The translations under genes and the position numbers were made by a program. Below, piece after piece: positions 1-8,319 of a DNA stretch of 64,000 nucleotides. Each line of letters begins with the position of its first letter. The first letter of the stretch is position 1. The stretch spans positions 1 to 64,000 of the forward strand of contig NZ_JAPEIQ010000028.1 of assembly GCF_026041215.1 (NCBI RefSeq), read 5' to 3'. Origin of the DNA: Hoyosella sp. YIM 151337 (GTDB taxonomy: Bacteria; Actinomycetota; Actinomycetes; Mycobacteriales; Mycobacteriaceae). The notes beneath the pieces were generated by a model. That model saw only the letters and a list, made by a program, of their open reading frames with translations. It was not told the origin of the DNA and searched no databases.

Positions 1-41
1 CCCCAATCGGAGGACACCCGCAGTGCTTGCACCCCGCTAGC

Positions 42-91
42 AAGTGGTGAAGACTGTCACCAGACAAATGTGGTGACAGCATTCACCACTT
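42..91. promoter_or_regulatory. Twin-dyad operator upstream of the MpaB-family gene
   Basis: Two 20-base arms (42-61 and 72-91) are reverse complements at 18 of 20 positions, separated by 10 bases. Each arm is itself a dyad of form GGTGA-N6-TCACC. The element ends about 20 bases before the start codon at 112, and a GAGGAG ribosome site (101-106) follows it. The layout suits two dimers of a repressor controlling the gene at 112. The regulator is not identifiable and may lie upstream of the window. Confidence 0.6.
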
Positions 92-111
92 CGGCTCAAT
101 GAGGAGTTCGA

Positions 112-1347
112 ATGACACAACCGCTTCCCGACCCGGTGATTTTCACCGAGTTTCCGCTGAATGTTGGCATCAAGCTTTTTGCGCCCGGTGACATCCGCCC
201 GACACCGCAGCAACGCGCGGCGTACCTGCGTTTCACGAAGCGGGGAGATCCTCTCGCCGATGGGGTTGTCGCGATGTTCCGGCGCCTCCCCACGGGTGAA
301 GGCCGCCGCATGTTCGAAGCCGCCGTGGAGCACGGCATCGACAGTGTGCCCGATGCGCCGCAAGAGCTAGTCGATTTCTTCGCTCAGGTCGACGCTGTGC
401 CGTATTGGCTCGACCACCACAAACTCGACATCGCCGCTCGCGCCACGGGCCGCACCGGATTCTGGGGAATGAACCTCGCGCTGCCCGCGCTCGCCCTGAT
501 GGGCGGCTACCTGGCGTCACGCGCCGACAAGACCCTCGTCGGCACCGGCGATCTCGACTACATGGCACCCCGGCGATTGACCGAGACCGCGGGCTGGTGG
601 GTGGACGTCACCACTCTGGGCGCGCTCGGCCGCTTCGAGCGCGGCTTTAAGGGCATACTGCGCGTCCGGCTGATGCATGCGCTTGTCCGTGCTGGCATGA
701 AGCGCCGCGACGATTGGGATTATGACGAGTGGGATGAGCCCGTCAACCAGTCGCTCACAGCCGGGACGCTGATCCTTTTCTCGATGGCGAATGTGCTGGG
801 CTGCCAAACACTGGGACTGCACTTCTCGGCGCGCGAGAAGGACGCCATCTATCACTTCTGGCGCTACGTCGGATACCTGATGGGCGTCGACGCCGAGCTT
901 CTGCCTGCGACGGAGGAAGACACGTGGCGGCTCTTCTGGCTCCAGGCGGACTATGAGTTCCGCCCGGATGCCGATTCCCAGCGGCTCGCGCAGGCGCTCA
1001 TTCGCGCGATCGGCCCCGTGTACTCGTTCGACGAGACAACCCGTGCGGGCCGGGCAACGGTGTGGGCGCTTACTCGTTACATCACGGCGTACAGCCGGAT
1101 TCTGCTGGGCGACAGCAACGCTGACTTCCTGGGACTGCCGAAGAGCCGCGCCTTCCAGGCCGCCGTCCTCGCGACCGCAGCGGGCAACACGCTGCTCGAA
1201 CTCCCCCGCCGCGCCATACCCGGCGCTACGCGGATACAGGAGGCACTCGGGCACCGAGTGCGCAAGACAATGAACAATCATTCGATGGCGCAGCTGCAGG
1301 GCGACCGCACGTTCCAGCGTCACGACCGGTTGGTGCGCTCAGCCTGA
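112..1347 (+). CDS. Oxygenase MpaB family protein (DUF2236)
   Basis: A 411-residue protein of the DUF2236/MpaB family, which also includes the rubber-cleaving Lcp enzymes; members with known function are b-type haem oxygenases. Recognisable family features are the RLMHALVR helix near residue 190, the WDEPVNQS segment near 210 and the WRYVGYLMGVDAELLP block near 250. The start is supported by GAGGAG at 101-106. No signal peptide is evident. Its 3' end overlaps the convergent DUF418 gene by 28 bases. The large twin dyad at 42-91 suggests tight control by a repressor. The substrate is unknown; calling it a latex oxygenase would be over-reading. Confidence 0.8.
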   Translation: MTQPLPDPVIFTEFPLNVGIKLFAPGDIRPTPQQRAAYLRFTKRGDPLADGVVAMFRRLPTGEGRRMFEAAVEHGIDSVPDAPQELVDFFAQVDAVPYWLDHHKLDIAARATGRTGFWGMNLALPALALMGGYLASRADKTLVGTGDLDYMAPRRLTETAGWWVDVTTLGALGRFERGFKGILRVRLMHALVRAGMKRRDDWDYDEWDEPVNQSLTAGTLILFSMANVLGCQTLGLHFSAREKDAIYHFWRYVGYLMGVDAELLPATEEDTWRLFWLQADYEFRPDADSQRLAQALIRAIGPVYSFDETTRAGRATVWALTRYITAYSRILLGDSNADFLGLPKSRAFQAAVLATAAGNTLLELPRRAIPGATRIQEALGHRVRKTMNNHSMAQLQGDRTFQRHDRLVRSA

Positions 1348-2531
1348 CCCCGCCACGGAAACTCATACACGTACCGCCACATGGCTTCGAATGGCCCCTG
1401 CTGAAAGTAGCGCAGCCACAGCGTGCTCAGCCCGGCGAGGCCAGCGCACATCGCGGCGTAAATGCCGAACACCGGCCAGGGGCCATACGGCTGCAGCGTG
1501 GACGCAAGCCCGAAGCCCCAGCCATAGAACAAGATTGAGCCGAGGACGTTCTGCAAGATGTAGCAGGACAGCGCTGTGCGCCCGACGTTCGATACGCCAG
1601 CCAGCAACCGTGACCCCGCGCGCAGCCGGTCGACCACGATTGCGGTGAGTGCGATGTACAACAGGGCCACGAACGGCGGCAGGAGGTAGCGATCCACGAG
1701 AAGGAGTGCCGGCTCGCCCGAGAGCCCTATCACCATGTTGATGGGTAGCGCGATTCCGCCGGCTATCAGCATCCGGCGGCGGAGCTGCCGGCCACGGTCA
1801 TCCGCCCCGAACGCCCCCGCGCGATACAGTGCTGCGCCGAGCAGAAACAGCATGACGCCGTACGGGAGGATGAACACCGCTTCGGCCCGAAGCGCGGCCG
1901 CGTTGTCGAGACGAAAGAGCACCTGGTCCCACCAGGTCCCCTCGGCGTAAAGCCGGGTACCTTCCGCGAGCGCGTCCGGGTTTGCGGCCCCGAGCGGTTC
2001 GGCGAAAAGTATCAGCGTCACGAGCGTGACAAGGACGACGTGCAGGGCGCCCATTGCGATAGTCCAGCGCCGCTGCGCCCGTTCACTGGTGAGGACGAGG
2101 TAGGCCACGATCATCGACGTGACGGCGTACCCCATCAGGATGTCGAACTCGACGACCAGGATGAAGTGCAGAATTCCGTCTGCCAGGAGAATGGCCGCCC
2201 GCCAGAGGTAACGGCCGGGCCAGCGCTGGCCGCGTTTTTCCGCCGAACGCCGCTGCAGCTCGATACCGACGCCAAAAAGAATCGTGAGGAGCGCGAGGAA
2301 CTTACCATTCGCGAGTACCCGGAAAATTCCTTCCGCCCAGGTCGAGACGTCGTGCGGCGTGATCATCGGCTGTTCGAGGAAACCGATGATCCCTGCCGGG
2401 TTGGCGAAGATCCAGATGTTCGTGGCCAGCGTGCCCAGAATGGCAACACCGCGCACAACGTCAAGCAGTGGATTCCGCTGTGTGGCCGGCTGAAGTGTCG
2501 AAGCCCCCGCCGAACGGCCCGCGCGCGTCAT
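1320..2531 (-). CDS. DUF418 domain-containing membrane protein
   Basis: A 403-residue polytopic membrane protein. The N-terminal block with LLDVVRGVAILGTLATNIW and the C-terminal region with SCYILQNVLGSILFYGWG are typical of DUF418/YeiB-like proteins, a group related to membrane acyltransferase folds and often linked with transport or antibiotic responses; the biochemical role is not established. The start at 2531 has GGGGGAA just upstream. The left operator arm (2538-2552) abuts or overlaps this ribosome site, so the divergent TetR regulator at 2599 very likely controls it. The 3' end overlaps the convergent MpaB gene. Confidence 0.85.
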   Translation of the reverse strand: MTRAGRSAGASTLQPATQRNPLLDVVRGVAILGTLATNIWIFANPAGIIGFLEQPMITPHDVSTWAEGIFRVLANGKFLALLTILFGVGIELQRRSAEKRGQRWPGRYLWRAAILLADGILHFILVVEFDILMGYAVTSMIVAYLVLTSERAQRRWTIAMGALHVVLVTLVTLILFAEPLGAANPDALAEGTRLYAEGTWWDQVLFRLDNAAALRAEAVFILPYGVMLFLLGAALYRAGAFGADDRGRQLRRRMLIAGGIALPINMVIGLSGEPALLLVDRYLLPPFVALLYIALTAIVVDRLRAGSRLLAGVSNVGRTALSCYILQNVLGSILFYGWGFGLASTLQPYGPWPVFGIYAAMCAGLAGLSTLWLRYFQQGPFEAMWRYVYEFPWRGQAERTNRS

Positions 2532-2537
2532 AATTCC

Positions 2538-2587
2538 CCCATACGACTGTATTGGTCGACCCGATGCCTACCATACAGTCGTATGGG
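2538..2587. promoter_or_regulatory. Twin TetR operator between divergent DUF418 and tetR genes
   Basis: A perfect 15-base inverted repeat: CCCATACGACTGTAT at 2538-2552 and its exact reverse complement at 2573-2587, separated by 20 bases. Each arm carries its own smaller dyad (ATAC-N4-GTAT). One arm sits at each of the two divergent start regions, so a single regulator could control both genes. The assignment to the TetR protein at 2599 is an inference from position. Confidence 0.75.
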
Positions 2588-2598
2588 CTAGGCTGGCA

Positions 2599-3177
2599 AT
2601 GGTGGACAGGCGCACACAGCTTGCGGATGTGGTCATGCAGATTGCCGCTGAACGGGGGCTCGACCACGTCAGTGTTCGTGAGGTCGCCGCGGCTGCCGGC
2701 GTCTCAATCGGGGCTGTCCAGCACTACTTCCGCAGCAAAGACGCCCTGCTCCTCGCTGCGTTCCAGCGGTACGCGGACACCCTCGGCGCACGTATCCGTG
2801 CGATGGATCAGTCGGGCACGCCTCGTGACATTATCCGCAGGCTTATCCTCGAGCTGCTCCCCCTCGACGGCCTGCGCAGCACCGAGACGCGCATGTTCAT
2901 CGCGTTCGCCGCACGCGCGATCGTCACCCCCGAACTCGCACGCGTCTACCACTACGGGCTCGCGCAGTTGCGTTCGATCCTGACGCAGCTGATTGAACTC
3001 GCACAACAATCCGGCGACGCCATCACGCACGTCCCCGCGGACACACTTGCGCGCACCCTCCTCTCCGTCGCAGACGGCGCAACCCTCCAAACGGTCACCA
3101 GCCGGGAACCAGACGCGAGCACCCACGCCATCGCCGAACTCGATGCGGCACTCACCCTGGTGTTTCCGGGCAGTTAG
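2599..3177 (+). CDS. TetR/AcrR family transcriptional regulator
   Basis: A 192-residue regulator. Residues about 5-55 form the TetR DNA-binding helix-turn-helix, with VREVAAAAGVSIGAVQHYF followed by RSKDALL. The remainder is a helical ligand-binding domain of a size usual for TetR proteins. No strong ribosome site precedes the ATG; the right operator arm ends 11 bases upstream, so the transcript may be leaderless or nearly so. It is divergent from the DUF418 gene across the twin palindrome at 2538-2587 and probably represses itself and that gene. The ligand is unknown. Confidence 0.9.
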   Translation: MVDRRTQLADVVMQIAAERGLDHVSVREVAAAAGVSIGAVQHYFRSKDALLLAAFQRYADTLGARIRAMDQSGTPRDIIRRLILELLPLDGLRSTETRMFIAFAARAIVTPELARVYHYGLAQLRSILTQLIELAQQSGDAITHVPADTLARTLLSVADGATLQTVTSREPDASTHAIAELDAALTLVFPGS

Positions 3178-3261
3178 CCGAAAAATCGGTGGCGCCGCGT
3201 AGTCGGCGCGTCCTACCGTGATACCGCATTACCGACGACGAGAATGAAAAGGCTTGTAACG

Positions 3262-4050
3262 ATGGCGGATACGTCTCACGGGCTGAGTGACGCACAGATC
3301 GAACAGTTCATCACCGACGGTTACCTTCGCATCGACAACGCCTTCCCGAGGCGGCTGGCAACGCAAGCGCGGGCACGCATGTGGCGCGACATCGATGCTG
3401 ACCCGCGCCACCCAGCCACCTGGACCGACCCAGTGGTGCGCCTGTGGGTGTACTGGCAGAAGCCTTTCCGTGAGGCCGCGAACACACCGATTTTGCACCG
3501 GGCGTATGACCAGCTTGTGGGGGCGGGCCGGTGGGCGCGCCGCGACGCGCTGGGCACCTTTGTGGTGCGGTTTCCGTCGGCTGAGGACCCCGGTGACACC
3601 GGATGGCATGTTGATGCCAGCTTCCCGGGGCCCAACTCTGGCCCCGAGGATTTCTCAGACTGGCGGGTGAACGTGACCTCCCGCGGCCGCGCGCTACTCA
3701 TGCTGTTCCTGTTCTCTGATGTGAGCGAGGACGACGCTCCGACACGAATCCGGGCGGGTTCGCATCTGGATATCGCGCGTTTGCTCGCACCTGCAGGTGA
3801 CGAGGGGCTCGGTTTCGGCCTCGATGTCAGCGTCAGCGACGGCCGGCCCGAGGTTGCGGCGACGGGTCCCGCAGGGACCGTGTATCTCTGCCACCCGTTC
3901 GTGGTGCACGCGGGGCAGCAGCATCGTGGTTCGACGCCGCGCTTCCTCGCTCAGCCTGGTCTCGAACCGACGGTGCCGTTTTCGCTTGACCGCCCGGACG
4001 GGGCGTACATCCCGGTGGAGATGGCGATTCGCAGGGCGCTGCGCGACTGA
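3262..4050 (+). CDS. Phytanoyl-CoA dioxygenase (PhyH) family protein
   Basis: A 262-residue Fe(II)/2-oxoglutarate-dependent oxygenase-like protein. The iron triad is visible as HVD in TGWHVDASF near residue 115 and the distal His in HPFVVHAGQQHRG near 215, followed by Arg in STPR that would hold 2-oxoglutarate. I chose the ATG at 3262 because AAAAGG lies 8 bases upstream; an in-frame ATG at 3244 would add six residues but has no clear ribosome site. It stands alone between the tetR gene and the copper cluster. The substrate is unknown. Confidence 0.8.
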   Translation: MADTSHGLSDAQIEQFITDGYLRIDNAFPRRLATQARARMWRDIDADPRHPATWTDPVVRLWVYWQKPFREAANTPILHRAYDQLVGAGRWARRDALGTFVVRFPSAEDPGDTGWHVDASFPGPNSGPEDFSDWRVNVTSRGRALLMLFLFSDVSEDDAPTRIRAGSHLDIARLLAPAGDEGLGFGLDVSVSDGRPEVAATGPAGTVYLCHPFVVHAGQQHRGSTPRFLAQPGLEPTVPFSLDRPDGAYIPVEMAIRRALRD

Positions 4051-4093
4051 GGGTGATGCCCGTTTCATCCCCGCGGTGACGTACGCTGTTCGC

Positions 4094-4636
4094 GTGGCGG
4101 CGCCCGACAGCTTTGTGTGTGCGGTGCGGGCAATCGTGCTCGCGTCGGTCACCGTCGTGCTGTCACTGGTACTTCACAGCGCAGCTGGGGGACATTCGTC
4201 CAGTCTGCTCGCGGTCACACTCCTCGTCGTTCTTACCGCGGCCGGCGCGTACGGGCTGTCGCGTGCGCAGCTGACGTTTGGCCGCGCGGCGATGCTGTTC
4301 GGCACCGCACAAGCGGGTTTCCACGGCTTTTTCGAGTTGACCGCGGCGCCCGGTCACGAACTGGCACACGCCGCTACGGCGACTGTCTCGCCAGCCATGA
4401 TCGCCGCCCACGCGCTCGCGACCGTGCTGTGCGCGGCCATCGTTGCGCATGGCGATCGGCTCGTGAGCGCCTTGTGGTCGTGGCTGACTCGGCTGTGGCT
4501 GTTCTGCCTCGTATTGCCCGCGCCGCATTCGGGACCGGCGGCGCCCGATGTTGTGTACCGCCCGCTGGACCTGCGCCAGCTCACTGAGCAAGTCAGTCGC
4601 GCGACCCGGCGGGGTCCACCACTCGTGTTCGCCTGA
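4094..4636 (+). CDS. Small hydrophobic membrane protein of the copper cluster
   Basis: About 180 residues with several hydrophobic segments (AIVLASVTVVLSLVL near the start, then SSLLAVTLLVVLTAAGAYGL and a C-terminal pair). His residues cluster in GFHGFFELTAAPGHELAHAA, which could bind metal. The frame is open far upstream but overlaps the PhyH gene there; the first sensible starts are GTG at 4076 or 4094, and I took 4094. It lies directly upstream of ycnI and copCD homologues on the same strand, which suggests a role in copper handling. I do not recognise the family. Confidence 0.55.
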   Translation: MAAPDSFVCAVRAIVLASVTVVLSLVLHSAAGGHSSSLLAVTLLVVLTAAGAYGLSRAQLTFGRAAMLFGTAQAGFHGFFELTAAPGHELAHAATATVSPAMIAAHALATVLCAAIVAHGDRLVSALWSWLTRLWLFCLVLPAPHSGPAAPDVVYRPLDLRQLTEQVSRATRRGPPLVFA

Positions 4637-4728
4637 CACGTCACGTCCGCTGCTTTTCGCAACGGGCGTCTCTGCGCGCTTCGTGAACATTCACGCAGCG
4701 CATCCTTGCATCCCGAAAGGCAACACCT

Positions 4729-5406
4729 GTGAAATCCTCTGCCCTTGCCCGCGTCGCTGCCGCTGGCACCGCTGCCGCAGCTCTCGCGTTCGCCGCACCG
4801 GCAACCGCTGCCGCGCACGTCACCGTTTCCGCGAACACCACCGAGGCTGGCCGGTACGCCGTCCTCACGGTTGGGGTTCCGCACGGCTGCGATGGCTCAG
4901 CGACGACGTCCGTTGCGATCCAGATCCCTGAGGTCTTCAGCAACGTGACGCCCACCGTCAATCCCAACTGGGACGTCGAGAAGGTCATGGAGCCTCTCGA
5001 TCCGCCCGTCGATGACGGCCACGGCGGCCAGCGCACCGAACGTGTCGCTGAGGTCGTGTACACCGCGAACACGCCGCTCCCCGACGATCTGCGTGACACG
5101 TTCGAACTGTCCGTGCGGCTTCCTGACGCCCCCGGCGACACCCTGTATTTCCCATCGATCCAGACGTGCGAGGAAGGCGAGACTGCGTGGACGCAGATTG
5201 CCGCCGACGGCCAGGACGCCGACGATTTCGACTACCCCGCACCGCAGGTGACGCTGACCGCCGCTGCGGCTGATGACGACTCCGATGTCACCGCCGCGGC
5301 CGACGACGCGTCAGGTGTGTCCGGGGTCTCGATCGCGGCACTGGGGCTTTCTGTGGTCGCGGTCGTCCTCGGCGGCGCAGCACTCGCCCGCACCCGCCGC
5401 ACCTAA
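4729..5406 (+). CDS. YcnI-like DUF1775 copper-associated protein
   Basis: A 225-residue exported protein. A signal peptide (about residues 1-27, ending near TAAAH) precedes a DUF1775 domain; the mature N-terminus begins with AHVTVSA, and an N-terminal His is a copper ligand in characterised YcnI. A C-terminal membrane helix (SGVSIAALGLSVVAVVLGGAAL) followed by RTRR anchors it to the membrane with the domain outside. The start is GTG with GAAAGG 8 bases upstream. It is followed after about 13 bases by the CopC-CopD fusion, so the two are almost certainly cotranscribed. Confidence 0.85.
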   Translation: MKSSALARVAAAGTAAAALAFAAPATAAAHVTVSANTTEAGRYAVLTVGVPHGCDGSATTSVAIQIPEVFSNVTPTVNPNWDVEKVMEPLDPPVDDGHGGQRTERVAEVVYTANTPLPDDLRDTFELSVRLPDAPGDTLYFPSIQTCEEGETAWTQIAADGQDADDFDYPAPQVTLTAAAADDDSDVTAAADDASGVSGVSIAALGLSVVAVVLGGAALARTRRT

Positions 5407-5419
5407 GGTGGTGCCCGTG

Positions 5420-7051
5420 ATGCAGTCCCGTTCGCGGGCCGTGTCCGGGGTTGTGAAGGCCGCCGCCGGGGTACTGCTGCTGACTGTCGCAGCACTGTTG
5501 TTCGCAGCGCCCCCGGCTGTGGCGCACGCAGTCTTACTTGGTACCGATCCTGGTGACGGCGACATACTCGACTCGACGCCGGAGATAGTGACACTCACGT
5601 TCAACGAGAACATCACCCTCCCCGCTGAGGGGGTGAATGTTCTGGATGCCGCTGGCGCACCCGTCCCCAGTGACGCCCGGTCGGTCGACGCGACGGTACA
5701 GGTCACGTTCGACGGCGACCTCGACGACGGCACGTACATCGTCAACTGGCGTGTCATCTCGGCGGATAGCCACCCCGTCAGCGGCGCGTTCACATTCAGC
5801 GTCGGCGCACCGAGCGACACCGTGGCTGACGTGGCGCCGCCAGCCGCGGCACCCGGCACCGAAGCGCTCACGGTGGGTACGCAAGCTGTGGTGTACCTCG
5901 GGGGTCTCACGACGGCTGGGCTCGTGTTCTTTCATTTTCTGGTGACCGCGCTGACGCGGGGCGGGGTGCGGATCATGCGCTGGTCGGCTGTCGCAGCGAT
6001 GCTCGGCATGCTCGCCTATGTGCCTGCCGTGTACGTGTGGCAGAACGGGCTGGCGCTCTCTTCAGTCGTCACCTGGGACGCGGTGCGGGACAGCTTCTAC
6101 GCAGGTGGCTCGTTCTCCGCGGCCGCGTTGGGGGCCATGCTGGGGATCGCCGGTCTCGCGGCAGCGGTCACGGCAACGAGCAAGGGCTCCGGCAGGGCGC
6201 CCGCGGCAGTGGCGTGCGGCGGCGCCGGTCTTGCGCTCGGTTCGCTGTTGCTCACCGGGCATACGCGGACATTCGGGCCGCCACTGGTGTTGCTGACGAG
6301 CGACGCGGTGCACGTCACGGCTGCCGCACTGTGGCTGGGCGGAGTTATCGGTCTTGTGTTCGTGCTGCGGACAGCTGAGGGCGGTGCTGCTGCGGCTGTG
6401 GTGCGCTTCTCCAGCATCGCGGCGCTTGTTCTGGCGGCTTCAGCCGTGACGGGAATTGTCATGGCATGGCTGATCCTGGATTCGCTGCAGGGGCTGACCG
6501 GCACGCGGTACGGCCTCACGTTACTGCTGAAGGTCGGCGCGGTCGCTGTCGTGGTCCTGCTTGCCGCGTGGAATCGCTGGAAACTCGTGCCGATAGTGGG
6601 TTCGGAGCCGGGCTCTCTGCGGCAGTTGCGCCGGATCGTGGGGGCTGAAGCGGTGGTGCTGCTTGTCGCCGCGTCGATCACCGCGTTTCTCGTCTCGCAA
6701 AGCCCCACGGCGGTGCCGCGTGACGAGACGGGGCAGTATTCGGTGGAAATCGGTGCGGCCACACTTGACGCCCACGTGTCGCCGCTGCGTGTGGGAACCA
6801 ACGCGCTCGAGTTCACACTCCGCGACGTGGACGGGAACCCTATCGATGCGGTCAGCGAACCCGATCTGCGAGTGTTCATGCCTGATCCGGGTATCGGGCC
6901 GCTCTCCCCTGCCGTAACGCAGACGGGGCCGGGACGCTACGAGGCTGCGCTCGACCTGCCGCTGCCCGGTGAATGGGAGATTTCGGTGAGTGCCCGCCTA
7001 TCCCGCTTCGACAATCCCGTTGCGACGCTCAGCGTGGAGGTGACGGAATGA
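5420..7051 (+). CDS. CopC-CopD fusion copper resistance/uptake protein
   Basis: About 543 residues. A signal peptide ends at the AHAVLLGTDP segment, where the first His is the usual CopC N-terminal copper ligand. A CopC beta domain follows (SADSHPVSGAFTF near residue 118 holds another conserved Asp-His), then a CopD membrane domain of about eight helices, then a C-terminal extracytoplasmic domain of about 120 residues. The start is ATG at 5420 (or GTG at 5417), preceded by AAGGTG at 5405. An apparent extension to 5273 only overlaps ycnI. The stop overlaps the ATG of the second ycnI. Predicted role: copper capture outside the membrane and transfer inward. Confidence 0.88.
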   Translation: MQSRSRAVSGVVKAAAGVLLLTVAALLFAAPPAVAHAVLLGTDPGDGDILDSTPEIVTLTFNENITLPAEGVNVLDAAGAPVPSDARSVDATVQVTFDGDLDDGTYIVNWRVISADSHPVSGAFTFSVGAPSDTVADVAPPAAAPGTEALTVGTQAVVYLGGLTTAGLVFFHFLVTALTRGGVRIMRWSAVAAMLGMLAYVPAVYVWQNGLALSSVVTWDAVRDSFYAGGSFSAAALGAMLGIAGLAAAVTATSKGSGRAPAAVACGGAGLALGSLLLTGHTRTFGPPLVLLTSDAVHVTAAALWLGGVIGLVFVLRTAEGGAAAAVVRFSSIAALVLAASAVTGIVMAWLILDSLQGLTGTRYGLTLLLKVGAVAVVVLLAAWNRWKLVPIVGSEPGSLRQLRRIVGAEAVVLLVAASITAFLVSQSPTAVPRDETGQYSVEIGAATLDAHVSPLRVGTNALEFTLRDVDGNPIDAVSEPDLRVFMPDPGIGPLSPAVTQTGPGRYEAALDLPLPGEWEISVSARLSRFDNPVATLSVEVTE

Positions 7052-7632
7052 CGCGATCGATCCGGCGCGGCGCCACCGTGGCGGCCATCGTTGCGATCAG
7101 TGGCTCAGTCGCGGCAGCACCAGCGGCCGCACATGTGCTTGTTGACCGGGTGGAACCCGCAGGAGGCAGTGAGACGTCTGTGGTGTTGGCGTTCGAGCAC
7201 GGGTGCGAGGGCGACCCGACGGTGGAGCTCGAACTGACGGTGCCGCCCGGCGTCGAAGCCCGTGCGACGGAAGAACCTGACGGTTGGCGCGCGCACATTC
7301 ACGGCGATGTCATCAGCTGGACCGGCCCGCCCATCGCGGACGGTGACCGTGCCGAGTTTGTGCTCACCGCGCACATCACCGGCCAGCCTGGTGATGTTTT
7401 CCTGTTTCCCACGCATCAGCGGTGTGAGGGCGGTTCGAGCTACCACTGGGCTGAGGCGGACCCGTCCGCGCCCGAGCCGGCACCGTCGTTCATTGGGACG
7501 AGCGCTACGGTGACACCGCCGCCTGCGGCGGGCAACGCGGGCGCGAGTCGTAGCCAAGCCGTCACCGCGGCAATTGTTCTGGCCGTCGCGACGGCGGCGA
7601 TCGGTGCTTGTGCACGGCCGGTACGGCGTTAG
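7048..7632 (+). CDS. Second YcnI-like DUF1775 protein
   Basis: A 194-residue exported protein. The signal peptide (about 1-27) ends in APAAAH; the mature protein starts HVLVDRVEP, again with an N-terminal His. It has the paired cysteines typical of DUF1775 (HGCEGD and HQRCEG) and the WTG..I.DG core, then a C-terminal membrane helix ending in RPVRR. Its ATG overlaps the copCD stop by four bases, so translation is coupled. Two YcnI paralogues flanking one CopCD suggests two copper-binding partners for the same membrane protein. Confidence 0.85.
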   Translation: MTRSIRRGATVAAIVAISGSVAAAPAAAHVLVDRVEPAGGSETSVVLAFEHGCEGDPTVELELTVPPGVEARATEEPDGWRAHIHGDVISWTGPPIADGDRAEFVLTAHITGQPGDVFLFPTHQRCEGGSSYHWAEADPSAPEPAPSFIGTSATVTPPPAAGNAGASRSQAVTAAIVLAVATAAIGACARPVRR

Positions 7633-7731
7633 TTTGCGGGAAGCAGCGATATGACGAACGACACAACGTTTACTGATATGTGATTGACCTTACGTTCCTT
7701 TGTTTCAGGTTGTCGCATTAGGCTTCCCGTA

Positions 7732-7772
7732 GGCCCCGCCGTTCGAAGCAATGCGGCCTGGACGGCGGGGCC
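7732..7772. terminator. Hairpin between convergent genes
   Basis: Perfect 11-base stem (GGCCCCGCCGT at 7732-7742 and its complement at 7762-7772) with a 19-base loop. It lies between the end of the copper operon (7632) and the end of the minus-strand gene at 7800, so it probably terminates both. No U-tract follows, which is common in this group. Confidence 0.6.
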
Positions 7773-7799
7773 GCTTCACATCCCCAGTTGCCGGAACTT

Positions 7800-8219
7800 T
7801 CAGGTCGTGCGCTGAGTCAAACGCTCGTACCGCTGACGCGCCGCCTGTGCACTGCCCAGGCCGAGGCCGTACGCGATTCGCTGCCACGTCATATCGCGTT
7901 GCCGCCCCGCCAGAAGCAGCATTGCCTCCAGTTGATCGAGATCCGCGCGCACTTTCGGCATGAGCGTGAGCGCAGCCATGACGTCTTCTTCATCAACATC
8001 CGGCTCGTCGCCATCTGGCACTAGCGAACCTCCGGCAAGACCAGCCACGAGTCGCACCGCCTCATGTGGTTCAACCAGGTGCTGGTTGCTGCTCCGCGCG
8101 CGGCGGCTTTCCGAATCCGCATGCCGCTCAGCAATCCTGAACAAGCACGTGTACTCGCGTTCCGCGCGCGCCCGGCCAGCGTCAGGTGTGTTCAGGTCGT
8201 CGCGTTCCATAACTGCCAT
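7800..8219 (-). CDS. Small helix-turn-helix DNA-binding protein
   Basis: About 139 residues. The C-terminal 50 residues, LEAMLLLAGRQRDMTWQRIA onward with GSAQAARQRYERL, match the compact helix-turn-helix found in small actinobacterial proteins that read a T-W-x-x-I-A helix followed by a recognition helix. The first half is charged and probably disordered. Start uncertain: ATG at 8219 or 8210, neither with a good ribosome site. It stands alone; its targets are unknown. Confidence 0.6.
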   Translation of the reverse strand: MAVMERDDLNTPDAGRARAEREYTCLFRIAERHADSESRRARSSNQHLVEPHEAVRLVAGLAGGSLVPDGDEPDVDEEDVMAALTLMPKVRADLDQLEAMLLLAGRQRDMTWQRIAYGLGLGSAQAARQRYERLTQRTT

Positions 8220-8319
8220 CGTCAATTAGGAACGACATGTTGTCAACGAAGTGTTTTCAACCAAACGTTCACTGGGGGTTGTTTTTTCTCAACAGGAACG
8301 TGCGTGCACCCAGGCGCGT

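Noticed and set aside
517-1323. A 268-codon minus-strand frame opposite the MpaB gene
   Set aside because: The MpaB frame has family motifs and a ribosome site; this one has neither.
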